DNA of 64,000 nt from Mucor racemosus (GCA_027405735.1 JAPEHQ010000022.1:558001-622000); one strand, 5' to 3'. Shown: positions 46,690 through 58,239, counted from the stretch's first letter. Notes: generated by a model not told the origin, from the sequence alone. Made by a program: numbers and translations.

Positions 46690-47867
46690 TCAGCCATATA
46701 TTTATTATTTCAACTTTTCAACATTCTTTATATGCATCTCATCTATTGACCATCCCAAGCAGGTCGATGTACAGGTTTTATTTTTGACGCAATATCAAAT
46801 AGCTTTTCATTAACATTCCCCAATTCAAAAAATAAATCCTATTGATTATAATAATTCTATCAGCACTTTCGATTATATATAGATTATTTGGGTGTATATG
46901 ACTGAACCACCACAATTAAGAAAGAAAAAAAGTTATGTAAAAAAAAAATGAGGCGCTTGTTTCTAAAAAGTTTTTAGTATAGGTGCTACGATATCTATAT
47001 ATGGTATGTGGCAAAATAATACCATGATGAGGTTCTCATATTATTTATTAAATTATGGTATAAAGTGGATGCTGTACTTGATAAAATGTTAAGTGGTCAC
47101 TGGTTTTGAGCCGTATTTGGTTAATAGCAAAAAAATAGAGGTGATTTGAGTAGTGTATATTAGCGCAATTTATAAGGAGTGATATAATAATGAAGTTTAC
47201 AATAATGAGTAGCGATAAGAGACGGGCTAGAAATAATACAGATGGCAATATAAGCGCGTACAGAGTTGTCCTGTAAAAGGATGATAACAAAGTTGTCCAG
47301 TACCGAAAATCATAGAATTTGAAAGACACGAATAGCACCCAGCAGACAGGAGGCCCTTGGAAAAATCATTATTAGTATTTAATTCATAATACATGCATGG
47401 TTGACTGTAGTAAGAGAAGAAACCCAGAGCGGGAAATGCTTATAGATCATCATACAAAGGTAACATCGAGAAGTTTGTCTCCAGCCTTACCCGAAAAAAC
47501 AATTGTTTCTTCCAGCAAAACCTTCTCAGACTACTAATCCCTCTGCAACTTCTACAAATTTGTAAAAGAAACCCAATAAATGTACATCCACGAGCCATTA
47601 GTCTCCCCAGTGACACGCAGAATTCGCCTCCAGTCTTACCCGAAATGACAAATGCCTTTCCAGCAAAACTTTCTATGGCTACTATCAGCCTGCAACTTTA
47701 CACTACCTTGCAGAAAAACCATTCTTTTTAAGCACTTGCCTTTTTCAAATCTTTAAAAACCAAAGTAAGGATTAACAATATTCAACTCTATTATGGTTAA
47801 AAAAAAAAGTTTAGGCCTTTATCAATTTCAAGAGATTCAAGTTTAAGAATTTTATTATTGAAAAACC
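46690..47867. other. Composite centre, 3' of the cargo gene
   Basis: About 1.2 kb of AT-rich sequence. Between 47400 and 47740 there is an imperfect tandem of two about 170-base blocks (shared run CCAGCCTTACCCGAAA-like / CCAGTCTTACCCGAAA, then TTCCAGCAAAAC and CTACTA). No gene. Confidence 0.45.
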
Positions 47868-48605
47868 GAAAAACCGTCACGTTAAATTCTGATTAGAAAA
47901 ATTCTCAGAGCAAAATGGCAAGTTTTTTTTTTTACCTAAATATGATAACAAGCAATATAATTGATTCAATAAGGGTCTTTATCACTTCTTTTTCCTGTAC
48001 AGTTTTTGCGCCAAGTTTAGCTAGCACTTATAGACATTTACTCACAGCCAAAAGGACAAACATTTTTTTATTTCAGCCAATTATTTTTCTATTTTGGCAA
48101 ATTAAATTTGAGTTTCCGTTGTTCATTTTTTCGAAAACGCCAAATTCTATAAGTTTGACTGTATCTACAGGCATTAATGTCACTTACCGATTACTGTTGT
48201 AACCACGATGTCCATTATATATTTATTATCAAACAACAATCTGGACATTGAATCCGTACCCGGGCGAAGCTGATTAGGTAGAACGAATGAAGCAAGTTCC
48301 AAAAATTCTAAACGCCAAGTTAACGCAAGTCAAGCCTATTGTCACTCATCACTTACCTTTGGTTGGTTTAGATAGTTCGGACATCATTTGTAACAAAAAC
48401 CTAAAAATGTTACAAGTTCGGAGTAAAAATACTCGTAACTTGTAACAAAATTAAATGTAACAGGTTTTTAGTCTTAATTGGTACGCTTGATTTTTTTTTC
48501 TTTTTTTTTGGTACCAGATCATTTAGAAATTAACATGGACGCGACTTCATTAACTTTATACCTCCAAGCGACTATTATATTATTGACGATGAGTCTGAAG
48601 AACAG

Positions 48606-49884
48606 ATGGAAGATGTAGCCTATCAATACGGCGACATCGAAAAGATCATTGACTTCGATTCACCACCTACCAAAATTCCAAAAGTGGACACAACTATGGA
48701 AATTGACTCGCTTACGGAAAGCATAAAAACTGTATCTATTGACGATGGTAGCAAAAAGTACAAGAAGTACACACCCGACCAAGTGCGCATGTTCATACAG
48801 ATAATGCAAGACGAAGGTACTACTGTACCTAAAGCGGCAGTACGTTGTAACATTCCTCGACAAAGCGCTTACAGGCTGCTCAAGGAATTCAACGATAGCA
48901 ACGGTAGTGTACTGCCTGGTTTTGCTCCGAAATCCAAGAACAGAGGTACGAAACAAAAGCTTTTCGGTCAGCATTCCCTGTTTTTGATTGATTACCTTGA
49001 CAACCACAAGTCTACAACACTTGGATTGGCCAAAGAAGTTCTTCTCAAGCAATTTCCAGACTTAAAAGATATTTCTATCCCTTCTCTGTGGAAGCATGTA
49101 ACAGTAAATTGTGCTTTTTCGTTAAAGAGAGCATCTATATACAACGAAGAAAGAGACGCCGAATGAACACTTCGCCTTCGTTTTGAGGTGGTAAGTAAAT
49201 GGAAGGAAATTGCCGTCGACTTTAAAAAGAATTGCGTATTTGTAGATGAAGCAGGCTTTAATACGCATATGATAAGAGGGCGAGCTTGGTCCAAAGTAGG
49301 AGAGCCAGCGAATGTTACTGTTCACAAGCAAAGAGGTGCTAATATCAGTATCGTTGGATGCATTGCGTATTTTGGAACAGTCAATTTTTCAAAAGTTGAT
49401 TCTTTAACAAAGGCGGCTGCAGAAAAGCTTGAACAAGAGTATGCAAACCCTGCCACCAAAAAAAAGAAAAGCAAAAGACCCTGAGAAGAAAAAGCCTTTG
49501 AAAAAGGGAACCACGGCATATCATATTGTCAAGTTTTTGGAAGCAACAATGGACACACTTAATAGGCACGACAAAAAGGGATTCTTCATAGTAATGGATA
49601 ATTATAGAATTCACCACTCTGCATTTGTTGTTGATGCTATTAATAAGAGAGGGTATAAGCCTTTGTTCATGCCTCCTTACTCTCCTTTTTTGAACCCAAT
49701 CGAAGAATGCTGGTCAAAAATAAAGAGCAATATCAAGAGAAACCCACTTGATAAAGCAGATAATTTGACATCGCGTCTTCCTGGAGCTTGCGGATCTGTT
49801 ACTGTTCAAGACTGCCAAGGTTGGATCAGACATGCTGAGACCTTCTGGGACAGGTGTATTGACAAAGAACTTGGCTTAAGGTAA
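48606..49884 (+). pseudogene. Tc1-like transposase, right copy, same two lesions
   Basis: Translated pieces are identical to 42822-44100, including the TGA after ...NEERDAE (49164-49166) and the A-run frameshift near 49460. The same breaks in both arms mean the duplication, or gene conversion between the arms, happened after inactivation. Confidence 0.88.
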
Positions 49885-50077
49885 ATATTATCACTGTATG
49901 TTATCTTTTCCTACATATTTAATCCCAAAATAAAAATGTATTTCGTACCGAAAAAAAAATAATTCGTCCCAACTTCTATTTTCAAATCGTACCAAAAATA
50001 AAATAAAGTGTGCCAAATTTATTTTGGAGCCGTACCAAAAAAAAAATCAAACGTACCAATTAAGACTAAAACCTGTA

Positions 50078-50369
50078 CATTAAGATGATTCTTCATTCGC
50101 AACAAAAATAATTGAATTGATGGTCGAGGCAGAAAATATCGTTTTTTTATTAGTGAAGTTAACGAAACTGTTTGTATCAATACTTTGATTATATACTGCA
50201 CTATTCATACTACAAATAAATTTGGAAAGATGAAATGAAAAGGTCTTCAAATTTATGCATGAATCAGTTATACAGCCAAACCTATGGAATCTGCGTTTTC
50301 TCAAAAATAAATGTCGGAATTATAAATAAGTGTCGACATTACAAATAAGTGTCGGAATTCAAACATAAA
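50078..50369. repeat. Flank with three ~22-bp AAATAARTGTCG repeats
   Basis: At 50305-50372 a unit like AAATAAGTGTCGGAATT is repeated about three times with small changes (GTCGGAATTAT, GTCGACATTAC, GTCGGAATTC), directly before a transposase remnant. It may be the terminal or subterminal binding sites of that second Tc1-like element. Confidence 0.45.
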
Positions 50370-51073
50370 TGGCGGAAAGTCTGGATGGAAAGATTCTGAT
50401 CTGGATCTTCCAAAAAATTGTGTTAATATGAGAAATAATTGAGCTAGATCAAAAAGTGGCAGCTCTGCTATAGTAAAACAGCCAAAAACTAGAGCACAGT
50501 CTCATACCATTATTGGGGCTATTCACTCGTCTAGCGTTGCTCATGTTGTCATAAGAAAACTTCCACCAAGAAAAGAAACACAGGTTGCTAAAGAAAAAGA
50601 GAAAAGCTAATAATGGAAAGAAGATAATCGCAACCGAGATTAGTACAGAGGATCCAGAAGTTGACGACGATCCTGCCGATAATAAGCCAGCGTCACAAGG
50701 TACGACTACTGCTCATTTTATCAAGTTTATGAACGAGCTTCTTAATGTAATGGATCTTGATGAAATTTTTAAGGGAAGTTACATCGTTATGGATAATGCT
50801 TCTATTCATAAATTCAAGCCGATGTTACGGAGAATTGAAAGTAAAGGCTACAAAGTCATGCACCTACCTCCTTATTCACCTGAATTGAACCCCATTGAAC
50901 AATTTTGGGCAACAGTTAAAGGGAAAATGAAGCATGATCGGCTTATGAGTGAGGAAAATTTATCTAGTAGGATTGGCGATGCCTGTAATGATGTACTCAT
51001 CCGTGATCTTTATAGCTTTTGTAGTTACTCTGAACGCCAAATCACTAAATGCTATAATAAAACATTGTTCTAA
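50370..51073 (+). pseudogene. Second Tc1-like transposase, 5'-truncated and frameshifted
   Basis: The frame begins without an N-terminal part: NMRNN, TGA (expected Trp), ARSKSGSSAIVKQPKTRAQ, then HTIIGAIHSSS. After KEKEKS a stop and a frame change lead to 50585-51073, which holds the rest: SYIVMDNASIHK, LPPYSPELNPIEQFW and a normal C-terminus. The first catalytic Asp (FIDEAG-type motif) is lost. It is clearly a different subfamily from the copies at 42.8 and 48.6 kb. Confidence 0.82.
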
Positions 51074-51296
51074 TATGCACGTATTACTTTTAAATAAATG
51101 TTTGTTTTTTAAACGACAAACGTCTATGACAAACTTTACCGCGAATTTTACTTGGTTTTCAGAACATTATGATTTTTTTTTAATCGTGTTTACTTTTTTT
51201 TTTTAAAAAAAAAAAAGACATTGTTTATTTTTAAAAGGGTAGGGGAGTAATATTGATATTTTACTTACACATTTGTATATTAAGCAAATATCGAAC
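51074..51296. other. Intergenic between transposase remnant and nuclease-like gene
   Basis: T-rich and A-rich runs near 51175-51230. Nothing recognised. Confidence 0.35.
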
Positions 51297-53085
51297 TTAA
51301 TATTCTTCTTGTTCTTCTTGTTCCTCTGCAAATGTTGCTTCTTTTATTCTATTACTCTTTGGAGTGAAGAACACTGATGGTGTTGTGGGGATGTTGGAAT
51401 CAGGAGTCGAGGATCTAACAACACCAGAAAGCTGTTGGTCCGCCATACATTTTTTCAACGTATAGATTGTTTCACCTAAGAAGTCTTTCCATTTAAATAA
51501 TACCCCCACTGTCTTTTTAAATGATTCAAGATGAGTAATATCTGTAGGCAATAGTAAAGTTGAAATGGTGTTCGCTACATACACATTGTCTTTTAATGTT
51601 AGACAATACATATATCCAGTCGTACCTATAAATTTAAAACCAAATGAAAAGGGATACAATATATCGTCATCTATGATTTACCTATGAAGTCGATTGCAAC
51701 AAGTTTGTTGACCTTTCCACTGCTTCGAATAAATAATCCGTTTAAAATCGAGCAGTTAGATCGAAAATTCTTACTTTGCTGCTGAATGTACATGTGTTTT
51801 GTTTTTGTTGATTTCCATTCGTTGGAGGCCAAACCAACCTTCAAGCCCTTGATTCTTAACAATAAATCGATTTTTCTACCAAAACCGCTTGTGACATTAT
51901 GTACACTTTGCTGTTGTGCCATTTTTGTGGCTTCTGCAACTATTTCACCATCATCCAAAGTCATATCAAGATCACTAAAAACAAAGTCTAGCAACATCGC
52001 AAATCTTCTATAAAATGTCAATTCTGAAGCTTGATCATCAATTGGTTTGTCCATATATTCAGCTCTAAGAGAGAAAAAAATCAGTTGATGGGAGGGGATT
52101 TTAATCCGATTACTTACACTATATCCAAAACCTTGAGCATCTTGTAGCTATCTGATTTGCGCTTATTATCAATTAGCAATCCATTTATCGTTGTTGAGAT
52201 TCTAATGAGCAATGTATTCAAATCATGGCATTTATCAACTGTTTCATCAAGCAACTGGAGTGTGGGTACGTCCAAACCAAAGGTAATGTTATCAAAGATT
52301 GTATTTCGTTCAAGATCATTTAATTGTCGTGTCAACAATATATGTCTCATCTCTGCATAAATTAAGTAATCCACAAAGTTTATAACGCTTGATAATAATA
52401 GTTTCATTGTTTCTGTTTCGGTTGGGGTTAATGAGTTCTTCAATAAAAGAGTTATCACATGCTTTTTTATACGGGCCACTATGCTACTCTCTTTAATTTC
52501 GAAAGACTTAATTTTTTGCACATCATCCCTAGTAAGCTTGCATAATATTTTCTTTGCGCCAAATGGATACAATAAATCAAGTGAAACGTCAGTTTCATGA
52601 TTTTCGGTTACTATTTGGGTTGCTTCAGAGAAAGAGTCGCCTTTATCAGCTTCATCGACCACTTGGGCATTTTCATCGGCTGCAATTTCGTCAGAATCAG
52701 TATAATGAAAGGCCACAGTACCAGGATTAAGTAAACGTTTTCCTTCCTCAGTGGCGGAGTGTTGTGCTTCTATTAACAAGTCTAATGCGCCTTCATAATA
52801 ACTTGATTTTAATCGTTTTCTTCTTCGGCTTTTATCAATGATTGAATTCCAAATGAGATAATTGTATTGTGGCTTTTTTAAATTCTTTGAGGTCTCATTG
52901 AATTCACCATAAGTTTGTTTATATCTTTCATACCAGATACCAAATAAGGCAGGGCCTGCATTTGCATTATCTTCTATGGACCACATGGGAAGCATATCAA
53001 TATTGTCGTTTACGAATTTAATAAATGACGGCTTCTTGTTGCCATTTAAATAATTTTTAAGTTCTTCATAACCAGGATATGTCAT
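51297..53085 (-). CDS. Uncharacterised protein with PD-(D/E)XK-like GRKID...NEWK motif
   Basis: Three exons (53085-52118, 52064-51682, 51625-51297), GT-AG introns of 53 and 56 bases, 559 residues. The ATG at 53085 opens MTYPGYEELKNYL; an ATG at 53163 adds a Phe run from a T tract and is rejected. Residues 1-320 are helical and acidic in the middle. At 384-410 FGRKIDLLLRIKG and ASNEWKS give Asp389 and Glu405-x-Lys407, the spacing of a PD-(D/E)XK core, followed by conserved hydrophobic strands (VNKLVAIDFIGTTGYMYCL). The C-terminus ends in a Glu/Gln run. It looks like the same broad superfamily as the cargo gene at 44891-46689 but with little direct similarity. Function unknown; nuclear nuclease or an inactive derivative are both possible. 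Confidence 0.6.
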
Positions 53086-53295
53086 TTTTAGTAAAATACA
53101 AGACGTATAAGAGTTGTTTTTTTCAAAAAAAAAAAAAAAGGGAGGTGAACTAGTATGTATCACGTCTGCAAATGAGTGTGTGCAAATAGCAAATCAAATA
53201 TGATGACGTAGGCTTTTCTAACTTTTTAACAGCAATTTTTTTTTTTCCTTAATTTCTTTTTTATTGTTTTTCCTTCTGTGTTGAACATTTTCAGA

Positions 53296-53435
53296 GCAAA
53301 GGAATCTATTTGTTCTGCGTAAGTGCGAGTAGTAGTCTGCGGACGCCCTAAGTGGAAGTGATAGGACCAGAGGTTGCTATATATATCGAAATAATTCGTT
53401 TGTATAGACTATCATGAGTAGCGTATGCCTGAATT
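53296..53435 (+). ncRNA. Candidate structured RNA, copy 1 of a duplicated 140-bp unit
   Basis: The same 140 bases recur at 53571-53710 with only four changes, two of them in the four-base loop of a hairpin CGAA-loop-TTCG (ATAA here, ACAG there) whose stem is unchanged. The wider stem can extend with TATA/TATA and GCTA/TAGC pairs around it. No coding frame. Sharp edges and conserved stem suggest a small RNA gene, perhaps of snoRNA type, but no diagnostic boxes are certain. Strand is a guess. Confidence 0.4.
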
Positions 53436-53570
53436 TGATTGATCTCGCTTTTGATTATAAGGTAATTATTTTATTCACTTGTACTGTGGTTGATTTATAC
53501 ATATACTCATCATTTTTTCTCACCATTATAAATTTTACTATAACATGTTTTTCATACTAATCATAACAAG
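53436..53570. other. Spacer between the two RNA-like units
   Basis: 135 AT-rich bases unlike the units on either side. Confidence 0.4.
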
Positions 53571-53710
53571 GCAAAGGAATCTACTTGTTCTGCGCAAGTG
53601 CGAGTAGTAGTCTGCGGACGCCCTAAGTGGAAGTGATAGGACCAGAGGTTGCTATATATATCGAAACAGTTCGTTTGTATAGACTATCATGAGTAGCGTA
53701 TGCCTGAATT
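53571..53710 (+). ncRNA. Candidate structured RNA, copy 2
   Basis: See copy 1. Differs at TACTTG for TATTTG, GCAAG for GTAAG and the two loop bases. In copy 2 the change of GTAAG to GCAAG removes a possible splice donor, arguing against the unit being a duplicated exon edge. Confidence 0.4.
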
Positions 53711-54116
53711 ATCATATGTAAAGCAACAAAGGAAAAACATGTCTCCAAAAGCTCCATTTTAAAAGAACCATATATCTGAAGTCATGGAAAAGTCAATAAA
53801 CTTTGTTGTGATTGATTTTATTGGTATGGTATGCTGTATTCGTTTTAATTTTATGGTAGAGGAACAGCGTGAAGGGGATGTTCAAGCTAAACAAGACTTG
53901 AAGACTCTGTCTATCAAGATGAAAGTAACATTTCTTATCCAAATGCCAACCTGAAGCTTTGTCCTGTTGACCATGAAGCCATCGAGCTGCACTTGCTAAA
54001 GCCATAGAGTTTTTAGAATTCCCAAATGATGAAGCTAATTCCGGTACTCTCAAGACTACTCAGTCTGAATTGAAGTGTGCTTCTACTTTTGCTTTTATCT
54101 TTGTGTCCAAAAAAAA

Positions 54117-54130
<14 letters not shown>
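53711..54130 (+). pseudogene. Possible decayed coding segment ending in a poly(A) tract
   Basis: Coding-like pieces in changing frames (AALAKAIEFLEFPNDEAN, then SGTLKTTQSELKC) occur at about 53850-54100. They are followed by 23 A and AAAAG repeats (54109-54148). It may be a retrocopy or an RNA host transcript; the family is not recognised. Confidence 0.25.
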
Positions 54131-54150
<20 letters not shown>

Positions 54151-54599
54151 TTAATAACATTTGTTTATATTATTATATATATAATACATGTCAAAGAATA
54201 AAAAAAATTATATAACATTCCTATTCCTTTCATTTTAATACTTTGGTTTTGAGAGACACTTAGTGTCTTTAATCCTTTGGAAGCGTTTTCCTCAAAAAGA
54301 AGTTTGTTAAAGATATACAAAACTGACCGCTCAAAAGCGAAATATATTTCTTTTTTTTTATATATTTGAGTTTAGACATTTTATGTTATGTTGAAAACAG
54401 TATTATGCTGATGTTGGGAAAGCTACCTCTATTATAGAATTTTGCTGAGACACTTGAATACAAAATATGTAATAGGATATGCTACACTAGAGAAGTGCTT
54501 GATAATTACCACAAGGTATTACCATTGCAGTCATAGAAGTATTTTTGTTGGGCGTTCTCCACAGTTGGACGCCCCTCACTCTACAAAACATTAAGATAC
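54131..54599. other. Unassigned AT-rich stretch
   Basis: Nothing recognised on either strand. Confidence 0.35.
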
Positions 54600-55450
54600 G
54601 TTAACCTTTTTTGATAATGAAACTTACTTGTTTTGAAGTGCTTTATAACATATTTTAGTATGAAAAAATTCTGAGTACTTTTTTTTTCTTTTTTTTTGAC
54701 GTTTCTTTAGTAAATTACAAAATATTGCTTAAATGTACTGCATTTTGTTTACATTCATGTTATTAATCTCGTTAAGCTCTATCGGACCCAATTTAATTTT
54801 TTACAAAATATTAATTTTTCGTGGAGCTATCTTCAAAATGTGTACAACGAAATACCTTCGCTTCTAGCTTCAATTTTTCCCCCGTATACCCTCATCCCAA
54901 ATTCTGAATTTGAAAAAAAATTGGCAAACATCTCGTTTTCTCTACAAAAAATGCAGCTAGGAGATTCAGCAATCGCTCAGTCAATAGATAATTTTTTTGC
55001 ACATTATTCTCATTATTTATTTTTGAAACATGTTCATAAAAAACGATGTATATCTTCAAAAAACCTCCAAAGTTTCAATGGCATTTTGTGCAAAATCTAA
55101 TGTGAAACATTTGTCTAAATTTTATTTTAGCGGATGCAGGTTCCAAAAATGTACAAAAACCATTTGATCATCTAGGTTTACTTGCTTTGTAGCCCATGAG
55201 CCATTAAACGATTTTGTTTTATGAGTCATTTTTTGACTGATTTGACAACAAATCAATTTTGGAACTCAGTTAGGATAGGTTTGGAGCTGTAATATGAACT
55301 ATTATTCTGATTAACTCAACGAAAAACTAATATTTTTCGCTGAAACAAGAAATGTGGAGTAGTTCTGAGTAAGATCCATCTTGTCAATACAGAAAATTAA
55401 TACCTCATTTAGGTGTCAATTTTTTTATAATCAATTTTAGGTCAATCTTA
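54600..55450 (+). repeat. R repeat, copy 3 (right two thirds)
   Basis: Diverged but collinear with 15140-15970, for example ACTTACTTGTTTTGAAG..., CCCTCATCCCAAATT and TACAAAAAATGCAGCTAG. No intact coding frame is shared. Confidence 0.6.
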
Positions 55451-55756
55451 GTTAATTTTAGCCAATGTTTGGCCAGTGCACTTATATTATGGTATCAACT
55501 TTCCTATTTTGGACAGATATCAATGATTACAGAGGGAGAATATATTGTCTTTGAATACTTGACACAATTCGATTCAAAATTGGGCGAAAAATTCGAAAAC
55601 CATCCGAAAACCATCTGAAACCTACTTTTTTTTATAACATTAAAAAAAACCGATACCACAAACCCTATCTCGGCAAATTTTAATCTTAATATACTATATA
55701 TATAATATACAATGCACGTCAGAGCAATATATGCGATAAAGTGAAGAAGGATATTC
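55451..55756. other. Unassigned stretch before the LTR remnant
   Basis: AT-rich; no gene or repeat partner seen. Confidence 0.35.
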
Positions 55757-55875
55757 TTTATTATATCAGAAGATACTATAACAAAAAAAACTCTGCTAAA
55801 AGATACATTTTATTAATTTTACTGATGCTTTCTATTTATATGTTTTCTAAATGGTTATATGATTATGTTAATGAC
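55757..55875 (-). mobile_element. F2 LTR fragment
   Basis: Reverse complement of the 3' part of the solo LTR at 59540-59939 (shared ACTCTGCTAAAAGATACAT and TTTATATGTTTTCTAAAT). Directly downstream, on the minus strand, of the gag fragment below, so F2 is the LTR of that retrotransposon and the pol region is missing. Confidence 0.65.
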
Positions 55876-55885
55876 CATATAAATA

Positions 55886-56362
55886 CTATATGGTGGGGTA
55901 TAAATATGGATTGTGGAGATACTGTACACCTAATTCCATAGGGGTAGCAGTAGGGTTGCTGTTGTTGGAAGAGTTCATGTTTGCAGAATTTGTTTTTGAA
56001 TAAAGATAGTTGGGACGAGAGTTGTAGTTTTTATGCTGGTTTTTACTGCTGTTTGAATGTTTTTGATTACCATTGTTATTGTTTGAACTTGATTGCTTCT
56101 GCACAGCATAAAATAAGTTGTCAATTTCAATTGAGGCAGACATTACTCCATTAAGAGGTCTGCATTTAGGTCTTCTTGGAAGTTCCTTAATCACAAAATC
56201 CTTTAGGTTCAATTTAAATTTGGAAATCAGGGAATCGTCGTTCCATTTTAACAACATTGATAGACGTCTAAATTCAGTAGCATAAACAGAGACAGGGCGG
56301 TTCTGCTTTAATGCTCGGATTGATGCTTCCGTATTGAAAATTGGGTTCGTATCACCGAACAC
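55886..56362 (-). pseudogene. LTR-retrotransposon gag fragment, cut by Z copy D
   Basis: A frame of about 158 residues without a real start codon: FGDTNPIFNTEASIRAL, then PVSVYATEFRRLSMLLKW and KFKLNLKDFVIKEL, the pattern of retrotransposon gag domains, then an Asn/Ser-rich tail. The 5' part ends abruptly at the Z terminus (56364) and the 3' part runs into the F2 LTR, with pol deleted. It is a dead remnant. It is an internal gene of a fungal Ty3-type element by resemblance. Confidence 0.75.
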
Positions 56363-57698
56363 TACTACGGCCGAACTATGCTTTCCATGGGCATAATGAT
56401 CTGCACAGATGGGTAGAATAAAACATTTTGTACAGATCAGGCAGCCCAGATGAGCAGATCAATGAGATTAAAGTTTTTTAATCAATCTGCTAAAGTATAT
56501 CAATCATAATATAATCAATAACGAAAATAATTTGAATGGTTTAAAACAGATGTGAGTTGCTCTGATTCAACAGAATTGCCTTATTGACGAGATACATTAA
56601 TTTGAAATTTAGCGTTTGAAAGAGTTCTGCCCCCCATTTTCATCATCTTTCGGGGACCAAATGGGAACAACGACGAAAACAACCTGTTTGGCAACACTAA
56701 AAGTATTTATGCATTTGTACTTTGTAGATTTCTGTTTGTGGCACACAACATCGACTGGTTTAGGGTCATTGTTCTTTTTTTCCCCTACTCTTTTCTCAGT
56801 TCGTTTATGTGTGTTTAAAACTATAACAAAAAGACTAATACTTTTTATTAACTGAAATTAAGTAGCAGGTACAAGTATATGATGTTTTTCTATTGTTTAT
56901 TTGAAAATAAATTATTAAATGTTAATGTTAGGGCACGTTATAAAACCTTTCTCCTCGAACAAAAAAAGCGTCCAGAATTTAATCATTTTGTTCCATTATC
57001 TACGTTATAATCAATGCTTTTTTGGTCTAAAGTCGATATCTAATTGCTGAAAAATTGGTGATTATAAAAGTATGTATAGAATTGACTTGATTTGAATAAA
57101 TGAATAAACTCATGTTAATCTATTTAGTTTCTAAAAAACATTTGTTTCTATTTAATGACCAACAGCCATGAAGAAAAACACAAGACGTTGCCTTGTATAC
57201 CACTATCAATTATCAAAGATGCACCATAATAATCATTACTTGTTAGCTTGTTAATTAATTTTACTAATAAATTAATTTTTATAAGTCAAAAGTAAAGGCG
57301 TGGTATTCAGTTTAAAACTATTAAAACGCTTGAAACAGTTCAATTATGCTAATTTACATGGTTTATCATCTCTTGCTCATTCAATTGCTATATTTGATTT
57401 TAATATTTTTTGTTTATTCTGCTAATTGACTCGTTCATCCATTACAGTTGACTCACCGTCATCCTTGATTAGCGTATCTATAATAATAACGTTCCATTAT
57501 TAGCTCATGGTATGCAAAGCTATTAAAAGGAGTCATCTAATCTCAAATTTATCTGATTCAACTGCTGATGCTAAACTAGCATTAAATTAGTTCTGTTGAC
57601 TCGTAATAAAATAGGGCGTTTTATTATTAAGTAGGATGTTGGCGTTCAATGTATTTCGGTTAAATTGAACAGATAGAGATATGGTTCATGCAGAGATC

Positions 57699-58239
57699 TG
57701 TCGTATATTTTCAGGATTGATAAATAATACCAAAAAAAGAATACAATTATAAAAGAATGAGTAATGAATCAGTTCTTCAACTGTATAATAAAAACAAGGT
57801 ACAGTATCGTTTATTTAGATATAAAAGTATGGCCTTTTATATTGATTTGACATTGTTGAGATCCTGAGGTGTGATTTAAGGCACTATTGAACCGTTAGAT
57901 CTGTTTGATACATAGTAATCTATGGATTGAAATAGATTAATCATAATTTAGTCGTTTTTGCAGAGTTTGTGAGTTGCCTTGTTTCAGTGCTGCGCTAAAT
58001 GTACTAGGATGTTGATTTGATAGCTACTTGGTTGATTAACCGCTGGGATGAAATAGTATGGTGTCATAATTGAGGTTCAAGCGTTCTTGGTAATTACTGG
58101 ATTAAACTTAGTACACTAGGATTTTCTTATATCCGATATCAAGGCTTGCACTTTAATACATGTCGTAGTCAGTAGATTGTAAGATGTATTGGTACTGTAG
58201 AAGGTGATAACGTATGATACTAGTAGGTGGAATACAACA
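57699..58239 (+). mobile_element. Solo LTR F1 with 5-bp duplication AGATC
   Basis: TGTCGTATA...ATACAACA, 541 bp, flanked by AGATC (57694-57698 and 58240-58244). Copy B has the empty site GCAGAGATATATG near 17706. Confidence 0.9.

Larger units (their letters stand above)
42630..50075. mobile_element. Palindromic Tc1/mariner composite with nuclease cargo (7.4 kb)
   Basis: Two arms, 42630-44837 and 47868-50075 (2208 bases each), are inverted copies of one another; the only differences noticed are two one-base homopolymer length changes. Each outer end starts CAGG, with TA outside (42628-42629 and 50076-50077). Each arm has a 1.6 kb Tc1-like element plus about 590 bases of shared inner sequence. 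The 3 kb centre encodes a PD-(D/E)XK nuclease-like protein. TA at both outer ends fits movement of the entire block by the outer termini. Confidence 0.85.
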
